Shown here: positions 7,322-9,802 of the stretch, piece by piece | Position numbering within the stretch: the stretch's first letter is position 1 | Layout of the letters: each line of letters opens with the position of its first letter | DNA from: an uncultured Ignavibacteriota bacterium | GTDB taxonomy: Bacteria > Bacteroidota > Ignavibacteria > Tepidaquicellales > Tepidaquicellaceae | Assembly (NCBI GenBank): GCA_937959065.1 | Contig: CALGOI010000295.1 | Span: 1 to 9,802, forward strand | Length of the DNA: 9,802 nt | Reading direction: 5' to 3' | Translations under genes and position numbers: made by a program | Notes under the pieces: model-generated | The model's database searches: none | What the model saw: only the letters and a program-made list of their open reading frames with translations | What the model was told of the DNA's origin: nothing

Positions 7322-7942
7322 ACTAAACTGGGTGTGAGTTTTAAACTCTTTCAGTAAGTTTTTGTGGTGTAAGTAGTGGTGTGATATCAACCCGAATTCC
7401 CTTCCTTTTTCAATATTTTCAGGCATATCATCTATAAAGAAGCTTTCAGCGGGATCTACCTGGTATCTTTCAAAGATGTGCTCATAAATTTCATTCTCAG
7501 GCTTAGAATAGCCGACTTTGTATGAAATTACTCTTTTTTTGATGAGATTGAGATGGGGGTAAACTGAATACAGATAAGGAATATGCAAATGATCAGTATT
7601 GGAGAGCATCAGAATATTAAATTTTTTTTCCTTAACCAGCTGTTTTAGAAACTTCTCCATAGGGTTATTAGCCCAAAAAATATCCTGATACTTTTTTACG
7701 AACATATCATATGAAATGGTCAGACCGAATTCCTGTTTGAGGACAGAGTAAAATTTTTTACCGGTGATCCTGCCTGTCCCAAGGAGATACATTAGTTTAT
7801 TTTCTTCGATAAAGTCACGAAACACTTTTGTGCCAAACCTTTTCTCGTAACCGGCAACTCCACTGAAAAAATAATTATGGTCAAAGAAAACGAGGGTATT
7901 CCCGAGATCAAAAATTATATTCTTAATCCTTGCAGGCTTCAC
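7316..7942 (-). CDS. HAD-superfamily hydrolase, subfamily IA (YihX-like)
   Basis: The product is a 208-residue cytoplasmic hydrolase, probably a sugar- or small-metabolite phosphatase. Motif I is FDLGNTL with the nucleophile D12; motif II is LSNT with S114; motif III is SKP with K147; motif IV is FFIDD with D171 and D172, followed by PENI. The cap lies between motifs I and II, as in subfamily IA. The sequence resembles E. coli YihX, an alpha-glucose-1-phosphate phosphatase, in FDLGN, LSNT, KPE and DDxxxNIE. The residue two after the nucleophile is Gly14, not the usual acid/base Asp, as also in YihX. The start is GTG, one base after the gpmA stop (TGATGTG); an ATG overlapping that stop would terminate at once, so GTG is the only tight start. 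It is the last gene of the unit. The substrate is not known; no terminator is seen. Confidence 0.88.
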   Translation of the reverse strand: MKPARIKNIIFDLGNTLVFFDHNYFFSGVAGYEKRFGTKVFRDFIEENKLMYLLGTGRITGKKFYSVLKQEFGLTISYDMFVKKYQDIFWANNPMEKFLKQLVKEKKFNILMLSNTDHLHIPYLYSVYPHLNLIKKRVISYKVGYSKPENEIYEHIFERYQVDPAESFFIDDMPENIEKGREFGLISHHYLHHKNLLKEFKTHTQFSL

Positions 7943-7943
7943 A

Positions 7944-8549
7944 TCAGAGGTATTTTGTACCTGTAACGTTCATATTATCATCAAATGTATATTCTTTTGG
8001 GTGACCGGTAGGAATCTCTACTTTTACGATCTCTTCAGGGGAAAGGTTCTCCAGGTACATTATCAAAGCGCGGAGACTATTACCGTGAGCGGAAATGATA
8101 ACATCTTTTCCGGCTTTCAACTGCGGTTCAATAATATCTTTGTAATAAGGAAGCACTCTTTCAGCGGTATCTTTCAGGCTTTCGCCGTTGGGAGGAGCTA
8201 TGTCGAAACTTCTTCTCCAGATATGCACCTGCTCATCGCCGAACTTCTCTCGAGTTTCATCTTTGTTGAGACCCTGGAGGTCACCGTACATTCTTTCATT
8301 AAGGGCCTGATCCTTTTCCAGAGGAATCGATTCCTGTCCTATCCCTTTTAAAATAATATCGAGCGTTCTCTGAGCTCTTAAAAGCTCGGAAGTATACGCT
8401 AAATCGAAAGTATAACCTTTCAATAACTCCGATGCTTTTTCAGCTTCTTCAATTCCTTTGGGGGAAAGGTCAACATCAACCCACCCGGTGAACCTGTTTT
8501 CGAGATTCCATTGAGACTGTCCATGACGGACGATTACAAGTTTAGACAT
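7944..8549 (-). CDS. gpmA: 2,3-bisphosphoglycerate-dependent phosphoglycerate mutase, short form
   Basis: The enzyme interconverts 3- and 2-phosphoglycerate in glycolysis and gluconeogenesis through a phosphohistidine. It is 201 residues. The phosphorylated histidine is H9 in the motif VRHGQSQWN, with the partner H155 in SAHGNSLRA. Other hallmarks are NRFTGWVDVDLS, LLRAQRT (R58, R61), LNERMYGDLQG (E85) and WRRSFD (R112, R113). E. coli GpmA has about 250 residues. The difference is mainly a segment of ~25 residues after WRRSFD, here shortened to IAPPNGES, and a shorter C-terminal tail; such short forms are known, for example in alphaproteobacteria. It lies 49 bp after the thioredoxin-like gene and is followed at one base by the HAD gene, so the latter is probably translationally coupled to it. 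No Shine-Dalgarno motif precedes the ATG. Confidence 0.95.
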   Translation of the reverse strand: MSKLVIVRHGQSQWNLENRFTGWVDVDLSPKGIEEAEKASELLKGYTFDLAYTSELLRAQRTLDIILKGIGQESIPLEKDQALNERMYGDLQGLNKDETREKFGDEQVHIWRRSFDIAPPNGESLKDTAERVLPYYKDIIEPQLKAGKDVIISAHGNSLRALIMYLENLSPEEIVKVEIPTGHPKEYTFDDNMNVTGTKYL

Positions 8550-8572
8550 GAATTATATAAGTTGAGATTTCA

Positions 8573-8586
8573 GGCAGAGAGCTGCC
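8573..8586 (-). other. Small hairpin in the gap before gpmA
   Basis: GGCAG and CTGCC pair across a 4-base loop in the 49-bp gap between the thioredoxin-like gene and gpmA. There is no T-run after it on the minus strand, so it is not a convincing terminator. It could be an RNA end-protecting or processing element, or chance. Confidence 0.3.
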
Positions 8587-8598
8587 GTGAGAAGTAAA

Positions 8599-9147
8599 TT
8601 AATTTTTCCATTTAATAGAACAACCAATAGAGGGTATTTGCTGAAAATCTATTTCTTTTCCTTCCAAAAGCAATTCAATTGCCCTGTCGAGTTCATTGGA
8701 CGTTACTTTATCTTCCTCCTTCCAGTTATCATCTATCCTCCCGCGGTATTTTAATATGCGGTTTTTATCATAGACATAAATGTCCGGGGTACATTGAGCA
8801 TCATAAGCCCTTGCGACTTCCTGCGATTCATCTATAACATAAGGAAAATTAAAATTATTCTCCTCTGCGAATATCTTCATATTCTCGAATGAATCTTCAG
8901 GGTAAGTATCCGGGTCGTTAGAATTTATAGCTATAAACTGCACGGCATTGTCTTTATGTTTGTGCTGAAGTGATGTTAACCTGTCAATTACAGCCTTAAC
9001 ATAAGGACAATGATTACAGATAAACATAATTACAAGGACTTCTTTATCATCATGTTCAGAGGGAGAATGAGTATTTCCATCAATCCCTTTGAGTGAAAAG
9101 TCTATGATCTTATTACCTAAATTTAAATGATTACTTTGTACAGCCAT
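8599..9147 (-). CDS. Thioredoxin-fold protein (AhpC/TSA-like, CNHC motif)
   Basis: The product is 182 residues with no signal peptide, so probably cytoplasmic. The core is a peroxiredoxin/TlpA-type thioredoxin fold: an entry region with FSLKGIDGNTHS, the strand VLVIMFICNHCPYVKA with C44 and C47 in C-N-H-C, a strand VQFIAINSND, then QCTPDIYVYD with C119 before the cis-proline-like P121, and an end GCSIKWK with C176. This pattern (CNHCPxV, QCTPD, GCSIKWK) marks a widespread family annotated simply as thioredoxin family protein; the precise substrate is not established. Four conserved-looking cysteines allow two redox pairs. The start lies 12 bp after the stop of the acidic protein gene with no Shine-Dalgarno motif, so the two are probably one transcript. 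A peroxidase or thiol oxidoreductase role is inferred. Confidence 0.9.
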   Translation of the reverse strand: MAVQSNHLNLGNKIIDFSLKGIDGNTHSPSEHDDKEVLVIMFICNHCPYVKAVIDRLTSLQHKHKDNAVQFIAINSNDPDTYPEDSFENMKIFAEENNFNFPYVIDESQEVARAYDAQCTPDIYVYDKNRILKYRGRIDDNWKEEDKVTSNELDRAIELLLEGKEIDFQQIPSIGCSIKWKN

Positions 9148-9159
9148 TTGGGATATTAA

Positions 9160-9696
9160 TTAATAAAAATCTTCATCATCGTCATCCTCATCCATCTCGG
9201 GATGAAAATCTTCGTATATAAAATTGATATGGACCTTGCTTTTTTTGAAATCCTCTATATCCTGTTTAAAAACTTCTTCGGTAACGAAACGGTACTTCTC
9301 TTTAGCAGAGTAGTCGTTTTTGAAATGCACAATTATATTATGCTCATCGAGCATTGCGATTAACTTATCATATTCCTCTTTTGCTTCATCGGGTTTGATA
9401 TTATTTACATCCGGACATTTTGGTGAACCAATTTTTTCAAAGACAGAAACAATTTTTATTTCTTTTGTTTTACCATAATCCTTGAGATGCTTTAATACTT
9501 CCTTTTCTTCATCTTCCTCATCAATTTCGCCAAGGACCTCATCTTCTTCGAAGTCCTCATCTTCGACCATCAATGAAGAACCGTCCATTAGTTCAGACAG
9601 ATCGGGGTCCTCATCGGATTCATCATCCTTATTGATCTTTTCGGCCGTTTCCTTTGAAACAGATTCTTTCTTCTCCATATTTTTTCTTCGAGCCAT
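9160..9696 (-). CDS. Acidic protein of unknown function with ordered C-terminal domain
   Basis: The product has 178 residues from the ATG at 9696; a GTG directly before it is an unlikely alternative start. I do not recognise the protein. Three parts can be seen. Residues 1-23 are lysine-rich (MARRKNMEKKES). Residues 24-67 are strongly acidic and low in complexity, with over half Asp or Glu, and are probably disordered. Residues ~78-167 look folded, with alternating strands and helices: KIVSVFEKIG, KCPDVNN, EEYDKLIAMLDEHNIIVHF, KYRFVTEEVF and VHINFIYEDFHPE. The tail is a second acidic run ending DDDDEDFY. One cysteine (C94) is present. It is the first gene of a minus-strand unit with the thioredoxin-like gene 12 bp on. 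A nucleic-acid mimic, chaperone-like or partner-binding role could be imagined from the charge, but nothing in the sequence decides this. Confidence 0.8.
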   Translation of the reverse strand: MARRKNMEKKESVSKETAEKINKDDESDEDPDLSELMDGSSLMVEDEDFEEDEVLGEIDEEDEEKEVLKHLKDYGKTKEIKIVSVFEKIGSPKCPDVNNIKPDEAKEEYDKLIAMLDEHNIIVHFKNDYSAKEKYRFVTEEVFKQDIEDFKKSKVHINFIYEDFHPEMDEDDDDEDFY

Positions 9697-9802
9697 CACG
9701 TATTGTAATATACTTTTTCTTTTTAATTTTAGTTAATAAGAAATCTCATATAAGTATAATAAATATAAACAAAAGGTGAAACAAAAATAAGACTATCAAA
9801 TC
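9697..9802 (-). promoter_or_regulatory. Presumed promoter region of the acidic protein-trx-gpmA-HAD unit
   Basis: About 100 bp of AT-rich sequence runs from the first gene of the unit to the window edge. On the minus strand a TATACT (9753-9758) and a TATATT (9707-9712) are possible -10 elements, neither with a strong -35 box. No gene start is visible here on the plus strand within the window: AAGGTGA near 9773-9779 looks like a ribosome site but no start codon follows before the end. Confidence 0.35.

Noticed and set aside
8001..8351. Plus-strand open frame of 116 codons opposite gpmA
   Set aside because: It is antisense to highly conserved gpmA motifs, so it is a coding shadow.
8550..8562. 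TATAAT immediately before the gpmA ATG as a promoter
   Set aside because: The hexamer ends about two bases before the ATG, which would place transcription start inside the coding sequence.
9482..9736. Open frame on the plus strand encoding a serine-rich 84-residue peptide
   Set aside because: It is the antisense reading of the acidic Asp/Glu codons (GAT/GAA runs read as serine codons); no ribosome site or plausible protein character.
9773..9802. Possible ribosome site AAGGTGA for a plus-strand gene at the window edge
   Set aside because: No start codon follows at suitable spacing within the remaining bases; it cannot be supported.
1..9802. Search for CRISPR arrays, tRNA or rRNA genes, insertion sequences and attachment sites
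   Set aside because: No regularly spaced repeats, RNA-gene signatures, transposase-like proteins or flanking inverted repeats were seen; gaps are too short to hold them.

Overview
This is a gene-dense, fairly AT-rich bacterial segment. All gaps are 103 bp or shorter, so no stretch over 300 bp lacks a gene. The likely source is the Bacteroidota/Chlorobiota/Ignavibacteriota side of the FCB group. The grounds are a UvrA paralogue in which the first zinc cysteine pair is replaced, mostly absent Shine-Dalgarno motifs, a small DUF6132-like membrane protein, and signal-peptide beta-barrel proteins. This assignment is inference from protein flavour, not a database result.

Layout. Positions 1-1651 (+) hold the C-terminal ~549 codons of a canonical uvrA, cut by the window edge. 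A perfect 14-bp hairpin separates it from a convergent Mn/Fe superoxide dismutase gene (1712-2323, -). Next on the minus strand is a tight three-gene unit read as: complete second uvrA (3413-6346), a 66-residue two-helix protein of DUF6132 type (3216-3416, start/stop overlap ATGA), and an exported beta-barrel-like protein (2406-3212). A 69-bp AT-rich divergent spacer leads to another exported beta-barrel-like protein on the plus strand (6416-7321). Its stop codon abuts the stop of the last gene of a minus-strand unit. That unit reads as: acidic protein of unknown function (9160-9696), thioredoxin-fold protein (8599-9147), 2,3-bisphosphoglycerate-dependent phosphoglycerate mutase (7944-8549) and a HAD-family hydrolase (7316-7942, GTG start one base after the gpmA stop). 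The first 103 bp upstream of that unit should carry its promoter.

How the genes may fit together. Two UvrA proteins and a superoxide dismutase put DNA-damage repair and oxidative defence side by side. The thioredoxin-like protein has redox-type cysteines. The phosphoglycerate mutase is glycolytic housekeeping. I see no mobile element, CRISPR array, tRNA or rRNA. I found no convincing new multi-gene defence or biosynthetic system. The most unusual sequence-level signals are a 34-bp perfect in-frame direct repeat joining the two ATPase signature motifs of the first uvrA, the coupling of the second uvrA to two envelope-type genes, and an unrecognised acidic protein with a conserved-looking C-terminal domain.
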